64,000 nucleotides of DNA, from positions 50,968 through 114,967 of the forward strand of contig JADLHO010000065.1 of NCBI GenBank assembly GCA_020848735.1. Direction: 5' to 3'. This stretch comes from Planctomycetota bacterium (lineage in GTDB: Bacteria > Planctomycetota > UBA1135 > UBA2386). The notes under the pieces were generated by a model that had not been told where the DNA came from, did no database searches, and saw only the letters and a list, made by a program, of their open reading frames with translations. Positions 28,863-35,876 of the stretch are shown here, in pieces. Numbering within the stretch: position 1 is the stretch's first letter; every line of letters begins with the position of its first letter. The translations under genes were made by a program, and so were the position numbers.

Positions 28863-29545
28863 GGCAGGTCGAAGCGGCCGATGTAGTCGAGCGTCGGCCC
28901 CGTGAGGAAGCGGTAGGTGGAGTAGAGCGAGTGGCCGAGCTGCGGCAGCTTGTCGGCCTGGATCGGCGTGCCGAACTGACCGACGACCTCGAGCCACAGC
29001 GAGCGCGGCTCCTGCACCCAGGGCTCGATGCGCAGGTTCACGATCGGCTGATCGGGCGAGGTCGACGGGAAGGTCATGCGGAGGCCGATCGAGTGCATCG
29101 GCCGCTGGAAGGCGCTGAGCGACTCCGCACCGCCGGCGAGCAGGCGCTGGGCGATGAAGGTGCGGCTGTCGTTCGAGTGCTGCGTGTTGATGAGCGAGCG
29201 CACCCAGAACTGCTGGCCGAGGCTCAGCGGGGTCTGCAGCGTGCGGTAGGCCGCGCCGACCACGTTGACGACACGCGTCGCGAAGTCCTCGATGGTGGTC
29301 CCGCGCAGCTCCTCGCGCAGGACGATGCGGTCGGGGGTGAAGGTCACGGCCGAGATCTGGCCGGGGGCCATCGCCGGGTTCGTGAGGTGGATCCCGTCCT
29401 GCGCCACCTGGAAGTTCTGGTAGGCGACCTCGCGATTGCCGTAGAGGTCGTTGTGGATGCGCTGGACGGCGTCGGCGCGCAGCGCCACCGGGCTGTGCAG
29501 GATCTCGGCGCCGAAGGCGATCGTGCGGGGTTCGTAGTTCGACAT
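28859..29545 (-). CDS. Uncharacterised cytoplasmic protein, first gene of the 26-29.5 kb operon
   Basis: A 228-aa soluble protein with no signal peptide: 'YEPRTIAFGAEILHSPVALR' at the N-terminus, then 'QNFQVAQDGIHLTN', 'VTFTPDRIVLREELRGTT' and 'LRIEPWVQEPRSLWLEVVGQF'. It looks like an alpha/beta protein of the TIGR04255 type, but that is a weak impression. It leads an operon whose other three products are exported, an odd mix suggesting regulation or assembly. TAGGAT lies 11 nt before the ATG. Confidence 0.65.
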   Translation of the reverse strand: MSNYEPRTIAFGAEILHSPVALRADAVQRIHNDLYGNREVAYQNFQVAQDGIHLTNPAMAPGQISAVTFTPDRIVLREELRGTTIEDFATRVVNVVGAAYRTLQTPLSLGQQFWVRSLINTQHSNDSRTFIAQRLLAGGAESLSAFQRPMHSIGLRMTFPSTSPDQPIVNLRIEPWVQEPRSLWLEVVGQFGTPIQADKLPQLGHSLYSTYRFLTGPTLDYIGRFDLP

Positions 29546-29812
29546 CGATCCGGCGCATCCTAGCCCTGCATGAGCGCGAGTGCCCGCTGCGATCGGGCTC
29601 CTCCGCGAGCGGCGTGCGCGACGAGCAGTGGGCGACGCGATCGGTCGCGTGGGTCCCGATCCGCGGCAGGCCGGAAGCCGTCGGCGCGTGGGCTGGGAGT
29701 CTTTGCAGGGGGGGCCTCGTCCTGCGCGCTCCTGCCGACTCCCTGGGGCGGGCGCGCGCGGGCTGTTGCCGCCCGCCGTCGCCGCTATGCTCCCCGGCCC
29801 TCCATCACTGCG

Positions 29813-31426
29813 ATGACTCCATTCCATCGACCGCTCCGGTCGCCCCTCGTGTTCGCCCTCGCCCTCGCCATGACGGGCGTCGCGACGTCCCAAGAAACCG
29901 CGGGGCAGGACCCGAAGCTGGCCTTGCTGCAGACGCTCGACCAGCTCAACGCGGAGATGGCTGCGGCGCGCGGCGCCGTGCTGCGGCCGATGAACGTCAA
30001 TGGTGAGGAGCTCACCGTCGATCAGTTCCGCCGCGAGGCGATCTACCTCGTCGGGGCGAAGCAGCTCCAGGGGAAGATCGCCGAGTTCCTCCTGCAGGAG
30101 CAGGTCGACGAGCAGATCCAGGGCGGTCGCGATCCGAAGGAGTTCGAGATCAGCGAGGAAGAGCTGATCGCGGACCTGAAGGCCTCGGTGGAGGAGTTCC
30201 GCCGCGCGAACCCGAACGTGGACTTCTGGCAGGCCGTGCGCGCGCAGTACGGCCTCGAGCGCGAGCAGTTCCTCTACCAGCAGCGCCAGACCAAGCTCTT
30301 CGACCGCGCCTTCTTCCCCGGCGCCGCCGAGAAGTGGCCGCTCGTCACGCGCGAGGCGATCATGTCCTCGACGGGCTCGGGCGACGGCAAGCAGTTCTGG
30401 GACAACCTGGTCAAGGCCTCGGTCGACCCGGCGACGGGCGAGTCCCGCACGCTGCCGCCCTTCTGGATGCACCTCTGCCGCGGCTGGGTCACCAAGCAGC
30501 TCCAGAAGTGGAGCGACGTGCGCTACGCATCCGACGGCATCCCCGCCGAGGTCTGCCTCTCGGTCAACGGCCGCAACTGGTCGACCGCCGATGCCTACCG
30601 CGAGATCGAGAGCGGCCTCTTCGTGCAGGACCTCGAGCGCGCCGTCGGTGAGGTCGCGATCCGCAAGGCGCTCACCCAGGAGCTGCAGAAGACCGGCCAC
30701 CTGCTCGACGACGAGACCTTCCGCGCCGAGTTCGACACCTACCGCAAGCAGTACGACGACACGCCGTTCAACACCGAGATCATCGCGACGGCCTTCAAGG
30801 GCTATCCGAGCATCGAGGCGTTCCGGCAGCGTTGGCGCCTCATCCGCAGCTTCGAGAAGATGATCGAGGCGGACATGAACGACATGGCGAAGCTCCAGGC
30901 TCACGCCAATGCGTTCGCGGCCTTCTTCTCCGACGGTCAGACGAACGTCGACGTCATCCAGTTCATGGCCCGCGACATCACCACCGGCGCCTGGGTCCCC
31001 GGCGGGCTCGCGGCCGCGCAGCAGCGCGCCGACGCGGCGATGAAGGAGATCGAGGGCGGCGCCGAGTTCGACGCGGTCATGCGCGAGAAGGGCGAGTTCT
31101 ACGCCAACGACAAGGAGAAGGGTCACCTCGGCTCCAAGTCGCTGAACCAGATCCGTCAGTCGCTGCGCGAGAGCGAGTTCACCGACGTCCTCATGGGCTA
31201 CTCGGTCGCCGCGCACCTCTTCTACGACGCGGCGCCGGGCACCGTGGTCGGTCCGCTCCGCGGCCCCGATGCGTGGTACATCGCGCGCATCAACAGCCGC
31301 ATCCCGGTCCGCGCGAACGTCGACCTCACGCAGGAGCGCACGAAGGAGCTCGCGCGTCAGGACTACGTGAACTGGCGCTTCCTGAAGTGGGCCAACGAGG
31401 TCGTCGCGCGCTCGACGATCAAGTGA
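29813..31426 (+). CDS. Exported SurA/PpiC-like peptidyl-prolyl isomerase or chaperone
   Basis: A 537-aa protein with a signal peptide ('PLVFALALAMTGVATSQE'). The N-terminal part ('VNGEELTVDQFRREAIYLVG', 'LQEQVDEQI') resembles SurA_N-type chaperone helices. Near the C-terminus 'MKEIEGGAEFDAVMREKGEF' and 'APGTVVGPLRGPDAWYIARI' follow the layout of a PpiC/parvulin domain. Some parvulin positions are poorly conserved, so it may act as a chaperone rather than an isomerase. It is divergent from the four-gene operon of exported proteins and may assist their folding (inference). TATGCT at 29786-29791 is a possible -10 box. It is followed by two strong hairpins. Confidence 0.75.
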   Translation: MTPFHRPLRSPLVFALALAMTGVATSQETAGQDPKLALLQTLDQLNAEMAAARGAVLRPMNVNGEELTVDQFRREAIYLVGAKQLQGKIAEFLLQEQVDEQIQGGRDPKEFEISEEELIADLKASVEEFRRANPNVDFWQAVRAQYGLEREQFLYQQRQTKLFDRAFFPGAAEKWPLVTREAIMSSTGSGDGKQFWDNLVKASVDPATGESRTLPPFWMHLCRGWVTKQLQKWSDVRYASDGIPAEVCLSVNGRNWSTADAYREIESGLFVQDLERAVGEVAIRKALTQELQKTGHLLDDETFRAEFDTYRKQYDDTPFNTEIIATAFKGYPSIEAFRQRWRLIRSFEKMIEADMNDMAKLQAHANAFAAFFSDGQTNVDVIQFMARDITTGAWVPGGLAAAQQRADAAMKEIEGGAEFDAVMREKGEFYANDKEKGHLGSKSLNQIRQSLRESEFTDVLMGYSVAAHLFYDAAPGTVVGPLRGPDAWYIARINSRIPVRANVDLTQERTKELARQDYVNWRFLKWANEVVARSTIK

Positions 31427-31440
31427 GCAGCCGGGAACCG

Positions 31441-31469
31441 CGCGGCGCACGGGTCGAACCCGCGCCGCG
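31441..31469 (+). terminator. First of two stacked hairpins downstream of the PpiC-like gene
   Basis: CGCGGCG (31441-31447) pairs with CGCCGCG (31463-31469). Inside it CGGGT pairs with ACCCG around loop CGA. The structure is very stable and starts 15 nt after the stop codon. No U-tract follows. Confidence 0.5.
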
Positions 31470-31471
31470 AC

Positions 31472-31511
31472 ACACGGCCGCGGTCCGAGGTTCCTCGGGC
31501 CGCGGCCGTGT
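31472..31511 (+). terminator. Long hairpin between the PpiC-like and ABC transporter genes
   Basis: ACACGGCCGCGG (31472-31483) pairs perfectly with CCGCGGCCGTGT (31500-31511), and an inner CCGAG/CTCGG extends the stem to about 18 bp with a small loop. Only TT follows, so it is a terminator-like hairpin without a proper U-tract. It ends 19 nt before the ABC transporter start. Confidence 0.6.
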
Positions 31512-31530
31512 TGCATGATGCGCGGCCCGC

Positions 31531-33444
31531 ATGGAAGCGACGCCAGCCCGCGACGACGCGAACGATCCCGTCACGCCGCGCGTGAGCGGCCGCCAGGCGC
31601 TGAACGCGCTCGGGAGGCACGTCTGGGGCGGTGTGCTCCGCAACCGGATGCTCGTCGCCGTCGTGATCGGCACTGCGGCGCTCGAGGCCTTCTTCACGAA
31701 GGCGCCCTTCGTGCTGGTGAAGCCGCTCTTCGACGAGATCGTGCCCACGGCGCGCGAAGCCGACGCGACCGCAGGCGCGCTCGACGATTTCGGCAGCCGC
31801 TTCGCGACGGCCTTTTCGGACTTCGCGGTCTGGCTCTCGGCCGGGCTCGGCGTCGAGTTCGCCGGGGATCCGCGCGGCAAGAGCGTCGTGTTCGCCTGCG
31901 CGGTGGTCGCTGCTGTGTGCGGGATCCTCGGTGGCCTCGCGATCTACTTCGCGACGCTGCTCTCGCGCTACTTCGCGACCAAGGTCGTCGTCGACCTCCG
32001 CGATCAACTCGCCGCGCACGTGCTGCGCCTGCCGCTGCGGTTCTTCGGCCGCAAGCGCCTCGGCGAGCTGATCTCGCGCGTGACCAACGACACCACGGTC
32101 CTCGCGCGCACCTTCACGCTCGTCGCGGACCACGCGCTCGTCGATCCGCTGATGATCCTGACCAACATCGTGTTGGTCTGGGCCTTCTCGCCGGCGCTGC
32201 TCGCCGTGTTCCTCCCGGCCATCCCCTTGATGGCGCTGCCGATGCTGCGGCTCGGTCGCAAGGTGCAGCGGCGTTCGGCGGGCAGTCTGCAGGCGATGGG
32301 AGACGCGACGGAGTCGATGAACCAGATGCTCTCGGGCATGAAGGTCGTGAAGGCCTTCGGCCTCGAGGACGTGCGGCTCGGCGAGTTCTCGTCGAACAAC
32401 GCGAACTACCTGTCGCGCACGCTCCGCATGCTGCGCGCGAAGGCCCGCTCGGAAGCGGTCGTCTTCGTCGGTTACCAGGTCGGCTTCGTGGGGATGATCG
32501 TCGCGATGGGTTGGATCCTCCTCGGCGGCGAACGCACGCTGGGAGACATCGGCGTGGTGCTCGTCCCGATCTCGACGACCTACCAGCACATCAAGCGCAT
32601 CGTGCGCGTGTGGAACACGGTGATGGAGTCCGCCGGGGCGATCGAGGGCGTCGAGTCGATCCTCGCGGAGCCGCTGGATCGCGCGGTCGTCGGCGATGGG
32701 CGTCGGGTCGAGCGGGTCGAGGGGCGCGTCGAGGTCGAGGCCGTGTCCTTCGCCTACGGCGACGACCCGGTGGTGCGCGAGGTCTCGTTCCGGGTGGCGC
32801 CCGGCCAGACGGTCGCCTTCGTCGGGCCCTCGGGTGCCGGCAAGTCGACGATGGTCGACCTGCTGATGCGCTTCCACGATCCGCAGTCGGGCCGCATCGT
32901 GATCGACGGCGTCGATCTCCGCGAGCTCTCGCTGCAGGACTACCGCGACCACACCGCGCTCGTCGTGCAGCAGCCCTTTCTCTTCAACACGACGATCGGC
33001 CAGAACATCCGCTACGGCCGGCCGTCCGCGACGCAGGCCGAGATCGAGGCTGCGGCGCGCGCCGCGCAGATCCACGACTTCATCGTCTCGTTGCCGCGCG
33101 GGTACGACTCGATCGTGGGCGAGCGCGGCAGCAATCTCTCCGGCGGACAGATGCAGCGCGTGACCATCGCGCGCGCGGTTCTGCGCAACCCGTCGATCCT
33201 CTTCCTCGACGAGGCGACCTCAGCGCTCGACTCCGAGAACGAGGAGGCGGTGCAGAAGGCGCTCGCGAACCTGCGCGCGGGGCGCACGTCCTTCGTCATC
33301 GCCCACCGGCTCTCGACGATCCGCGACGCGGACCTGATCCTCGTCTTCGACGGCGGTCGCATCGTCGAGTCGGGCCGCCACGAGGACCTGCTGCGCAAGG
33401 CGGGCCTCTACGCGCGCCTGATCGAGCTGCAGGACCTGCGGTGA
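31531..33444 (+). CDS. MsbA-type ABC transporter (fused membrane and ATPase domains)
   Basis: A 637-aa half-transporter. The N-terminal part (about residues 35-365) has six transmembrane segments with a large insert between the first two. The C-terminal ATPase has Walker A 'GPSGAGKST', Q-loop 'VVQQPFLFNTT', signature 'LSGGQMQRVTIARA', Walker B 'SILFLDEATSALD' and the His loop 'IAHRLSTI'. MsbA-type transporters flip lipid A or lipid-linked substrates and work as dimers. The substrate is not shown by the neighbours. All ATPase motifs are intact. Confidence 0.93.
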   Translation: MEATPARDDANDPVTPRVSGRQALNALGRHVWGGVLRNRMLVAVVIGTAALEAFFTKAPFVLVKPLFDEIVPTAREADATAGALDDFGSRFATAFSDFAVWLSAGLGVEFAGDPRGKSVVFACAVVAAVCGILGGLAIYFATLLSRYFATKVVVDLRDQLAAHVLRLPLRFFGRKRLGELISRVTNDTTVLARTFTLVADHALVDPLMILTNIVLVWAFSPALLAVFLPAIPLMALPMLRLGRKVQRRSAGSLQAMGDATESMNQMLSGMKVVKAFGLEDVRLGEFSSNNANYLSRTLRMLRAKARSEAVVFVGYQVGFVGMIVAMGWILLGGERTLGDIGVVLVPISTTYQHIKRIVRVWNTVMESAGAIEGVESILAEPLDRAVVGDGRRVERVEGRVEVEAVSFAYGDDPVVREVSFRVAPGQTVAFVGPSGAGKSTMVDLLMRFHDPQSGRIVIDGVDLRELSLQDYRDHTALVVQQPFLFNTTIGQNIRYGRPSATQAEIEAAARAAQIHDFIVSLPRGYDSIVGERGSNLSGGQMQRVTIARAVLRNPSILFLDEATSALDSENEEAVQKALANLRAGRTSFVIAHRLSTIRDADLILVFDGGRIVESGRHEDLLRKAGLYARLIELQDLR

Positions 33445-33445
33445 C

Positions 33446-33472
33446 GCGGAGACGGTGAAGCGGAGACGGTGA
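33446..33472. repeat. 13-bp direct repeat just after a gene end
   Basis: GCGGAGACGGTGA occurs at 33446-33458 and 33460-33472, one base apart, immediately after the ABC transporter stop codon. It resembles the tandem duplication at 17041-17066 in position and size but not in sequence. Confidence 0.8.
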
Positions 33473-33541
33473 CCCGGCGAGGGCGGGACTTGACGAAGTG
33501 GCCTGATCCCGTATCTGGGGCATCCTTCCCGGAGGATCGTC

Positions 33542-33991
33542 ATGCAGCTCGAACCCATTCCGCTCGTCGCACCCCTCGCCGCCGGATCCGTGCCGCGGGG
33601 CTCGTTCTTCGGCGTGATCCTCGGCGCCGCCCTGCTCGGGGCCATCGTCGGCTTCTTCGCGACCGGGTCTGACCCTGGTGCAGAGCCGGGCGTCGTCGCG
33701 AGCCCGGAGCCCTCACCGGAGGAACTCGCCGATTGGGCGACGGCGATGCGCGACGCGCCCCTCGCCGAACTCGCGGCCGAGGCCGAGCGCTTCCTGCTGG
33801 CGGTCGAATCGCTCGGAGATGCCTCGCTGCTGAGCGGCGTCGAGCGCCTCGCGCTCGCGGTCGTCGACGAGGACCCCGAGCTCTCCGAACCGCGCGTCGC
33901 CCTGGCGCGGCTGATCCTCGATCGGCTGCCCTTCCTGCCGGACGCGCCGAACCTCGAGCGACTGCGGAGCCGGCTCGAACTCGTGCGCTGA
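33542..33991 (+). CDS. Small single-pass membrane protein of unknown function
   Basis: A 149-aa protein with one hydrophobic helix (about residues 20-42, 'SFFGVILGAALLGAIVGFF'), a Pro/Glu-rich linker and an acidic helical domain ('DAPLAELAAEAERFLLAV', 'VALARLILDRLPFLPD') that may be a short TPR- or HEAT-like bundle. A good Shine-Dalgarno (GGAGG) lies upstream of the ATG. No family is recognised and its function is unknown. Confidence 0.6.
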   Translation: MQLEPIPLVAPLAAGSVPRGSFFGVILGAALLGAIVGFFATGSDPGAEPGVVASPEPSPEELADWATAMRDAPLAELAAEAERFLLAVESLGDASLLSGVERLALAVVDEDPELSEPRVALARLILDRLPFLPDAPNLERLRSRLELVR

Positions 33992-34025
33992 ACGACGACC
34001 CCTCGGTGGGCGTGTCGCGAGCAAC

Positions 34026-34547
34026 TCAACGGGTCGCGGGCAGGAGCAGGGCGACGGCCGTCACGCGGAGCGCTTCGCCGCGGCCGATCGCGTCGAGACC
34101 CTCGGCGGTCTTGCCCTTCACGTTCACGCGCGACGAGTCGATCGCGAAGAGCTCCGCCAGGCTCGCGCGCAGCGCCGCACGGTGCGGGGCGATCTTCGGG
34201 CGCTCGCACTCGACGACGACGTCGAGGCTGACCACGTGGAGCTTCGCGTCGCCGAGGCGGCGCATGGTCTCCACGCAGAACTCGCGGGAGTCGCGACCGA
34301 GGTTGTGCGGGTCCTTGTCCGAGAACAGGGTGCCGAGATCGTCGAGGCCCGCGGCGCCGAGACACGCATCGCAGACCGCGTGCAGGATCGCATCCCCGTC
34401 CGAGTGGCCGCTCGGACCGAGTTCGCCCGGGAGTTCGAGACCGCCGAGCACGCAGCGACGGCCGCGCTCGAGGCGGTGCACGTCGATGCCGAGACCGATG
34501 CGTGGCGCGTCGTCGAGCGGTGGACGTCCCATCGAAGGTGCAGTCAT
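34026..34547 (-). CDS. ispF: 2-C-methyl-D-erythritol 2,4-cyclodiphosphate synthase
   Basis: A 173-aa enzyme of the MEP isoprenoid pathway, releasing CMP to form MEcPP. Motifs: 'IGLGIDVHRL' (zinc-binding D-x-H), 'LGPSGHSDGDAILHAVCDA', 'LFSDKDPHN', 'IAPHRAALRASLAELF' and 'VNVKGKTAEGLDAIGRGE'. Length is normal for IspF apart from a short N-terminal extension; an ATG at residue 6 could be the start. It overlaps ispD by ATGA, the common ispDF order. Identification is secure. Confidence 0.96.
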   Translation of the reverse strand: MTAPSMGRPPLDDAPRIGLGIDVHRLERGRRCVLGGLELPGELGPSGHSDGDAILHAVCDACLGAAGLDDLGTLFSDKDPHNLGRDSREFCVETMRRLGDAKLHVVSLDVVVECERPKIAPHRAALRASLAELFAIDSSRVNVKGKTAEGLDAIGRGEALRVTAVALLLPATR

Positions 34548-35242
34548 GCGCCGCCATCCTCCAGCGCCGCGAGTGCCTCGGCGAGCACCAGGTCCTCGGG
34601 CGACGTGATCTTCAGGTTGCGTCGATCGCCCGCGACGAGTTCGACCGGCTGACCGGCGTGCTCGCAGAGCGAGACGTCGTCGGTGCCGGAGAAGCCGCGC
34701 GCGTCGGCGAGGCTCAGGGCCGCGAGCAGGCGATCGCGCCGGATGACCTGCGGCGTCTGCGCGAGCCAGATGCGCGCGCGGTCGATCGTTCCCACGACGT
34801 GCCGGCCGTCCGCGACCTCCTTCAGCGTGTCCGGTGCCGGGATCGCGAGGAGCGCGGCGCCGCAGTCGAGGGCTCGCGCACACGCGTGGCGCGCGGCGGC
34901 GACGGGGAAGAAGGGCCGCGCTGCGTCGTGCACGACGACCAGCGGCCGGAGCGGGTCGCTCGCCTGCAGGGCGCGACGCATCGAGTCCTGCCGGGTCTCG
35001 CCGCCGTCGACGATCGCGCGCACGCCACAGGCATCGAGCTGTGCGCGCAGCGGCGCGACGAGCGCGTCGCGATCGTCGGGATGCACGGCGAGGATGATCT
35101 CGAAGTCGTCGACGAGCTGGGCGAGCCGACGCGCACTGCGCAACACGAGCGGCACTCCGCGAACCGCGACATAGGCCTTCGGCACGGTCGAACCGAGGCG
35201 CGTGCCGCGACCCGACGCGAGGAGCAGGATCGACAGTCTCAC
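34544..35242 (-). CDS. ispD: 2-C-methyl-D-erythritol 4-phosphate cytidylyltransferase
   Basis: A 232-aa enzyme that joins MEP to CTP. Motifs: 'LLLASGRGTRLGSTVPKAY' (CTP-binding loop), 'GGETRQDSM', 'VVVHDAARPF', 'DTLKEV', 'LAQTPQVIRRDRL' and 'TDDVSLCEHAG'. GTG at 35242 is preferred because the protein then begins right before the first strand, as in other IspD, and a TACGCT box lies 7 nt upstream; an ATG at 35269 would overlap ruvC. It is coupled to ispF by ATGA. Confidence 0.95.
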   Translation of the reverse strand: MRLSILLLASGRGTRLGSTVPKAYVAVRGVPLVLRSARRLAQLVDDFEIILAVHPDDRDALVAPLRAQLDACGVRAIVDGGETRQDSMRRALQASDPLRPLVVVHDAARPFFPVAAARHACARALDCGAALLAIPAPDTLKEVADGRHVVGTIDRARIWLAQTPQVIRRDRLLAALSLADARGFSGTDDVSLCEHAGQPVELVAGDRRNLKITSPEDLVLAEALAALEDGGA

Positions 35243-35249
35243 GCGCGCG

Positions 35250-35255
35250 AGCGTA
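35250..35255 (-). promoter_or_regulatory. TACGCT (minus strand), -10-like hexamer 7 nt before ispD
   Basis: Read on the minus strand, TACGCT ends 7 nt before the GTG at 35242. It overlaps by 2 bp the TAGCAT that faces ruvC, so the two divergent genes appear to share a back-to-back promoter core. Confidence 0.45.
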
Positions 35256-35259
35256 GCAT
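35254..35259 (+). promoter_or_regulatory. TAGCAT, -10-like hexamer 8 nt before ruvC
   Basis: TAGCAT ends 8 nt before the ruvC ATG at 35268, with no Shine-Dalgarno. The same hexamer occurs at a similar distance before two other genes in the window. Confidence 0.5.
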
Positions 35260-35267
35260 CGCGCGCC

Positions 35268-35876
35268 ATGACGACGCTGCGGATCCTCGGCATCGACCCC
35301 GGCACGATCGTCGTCGGTTGGGCCTGCATCGAACTCGACGAGCGCGGCCCGCGGAACGGCCACGCGGGCAACGGCGTCCGCGAGGTCCGGGCGCCGCTCG
35401 CGGCGCGCGCCGCGAACCTCGTGCGCAAGACCGCGCGGAGCGACACCCTGCGCCTGCTCGAGGCAGGGGCATTGCGGCTCGGTCGCGGCCTGCCGATCGA
35501 GGCGCGCCTCGCGCGTCTGTGCGTCGAACTCGAGGCCTGGATCGAACGCTTCGCGCCGCAGGAGCTCGCGATCGAAGAGGCCTTCCACGGCAAGAGCCCG
35601 CAGGCGGCGCTGCGCATCGGCGAGGCGCGCGGAGTCGTGCTCGCCACCGCGCACCGGGCCGGGCTCGCGGTGCACCAGTTCGCGCCCGCGACCATCAAGC
35701 GTCGCGTGACGGGCAGCGGCCGCGCGGAGAAGGACGTCGTCGCGCGCATGGCCTTGACCGAACTCGGTGCCGGTCCGCTCGCCGGACCTGCCGATGCGGG
35801 CGACGCCGTCGCCGTCGCCTTCTGCCGAGCGCAGGAGCGGCAGAGCCCGCTCGCCGCGCTCACTGCTTCGCGTTGA
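35268..35876 (+). CDS. ruvC: Holliday junction resolvase RuvC
   Basis: A 202-aa endonuclease that cuts Holliday junctions with RuvAB. Catalytic acids are visible: Asp10 in 'ILGIDPGT', Glu103 in 'LAIEEAFHGK', and Asp176/Asp179 in 'DAGDAVAVAF'. 'IKRRVTGSGRAEKDVV' matches the DNA-binding helix. Compared with E. coli RuvC (Asp7 to Glu66) it has about 34 extra residues between the first Asp and the Glu, a basic stretch ending near 'ANLVRKTARSD'. The last 17 nt overlap the convergent HEAT gene. Confidence 0.93.
   Translation: MTTLRILGIDPGTIVVGWACIELDERGPRNGHAGNGVREVRAPLAARAANLVRKTARSDTLRLLEAGALRLGRGLPIEARLARLCVELEAWIERFAPQELAIEEAFHGKSPQAALRIGEARGVVLATAHRAGLAVHQFAPATIKRRVTGSGRAEKDVVARMALTELGAGPLAGPADAGDAVAVAFCRAQERQSPLAALTASR

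Noticed and set aside
31450..31462. GGGTCGAACCC resembling a tRNA T-arm
   Set aside because: It is the inner stem of a terminator-like hairpin. No acceptor stem, anticodon arm or D-arm can be built around it.
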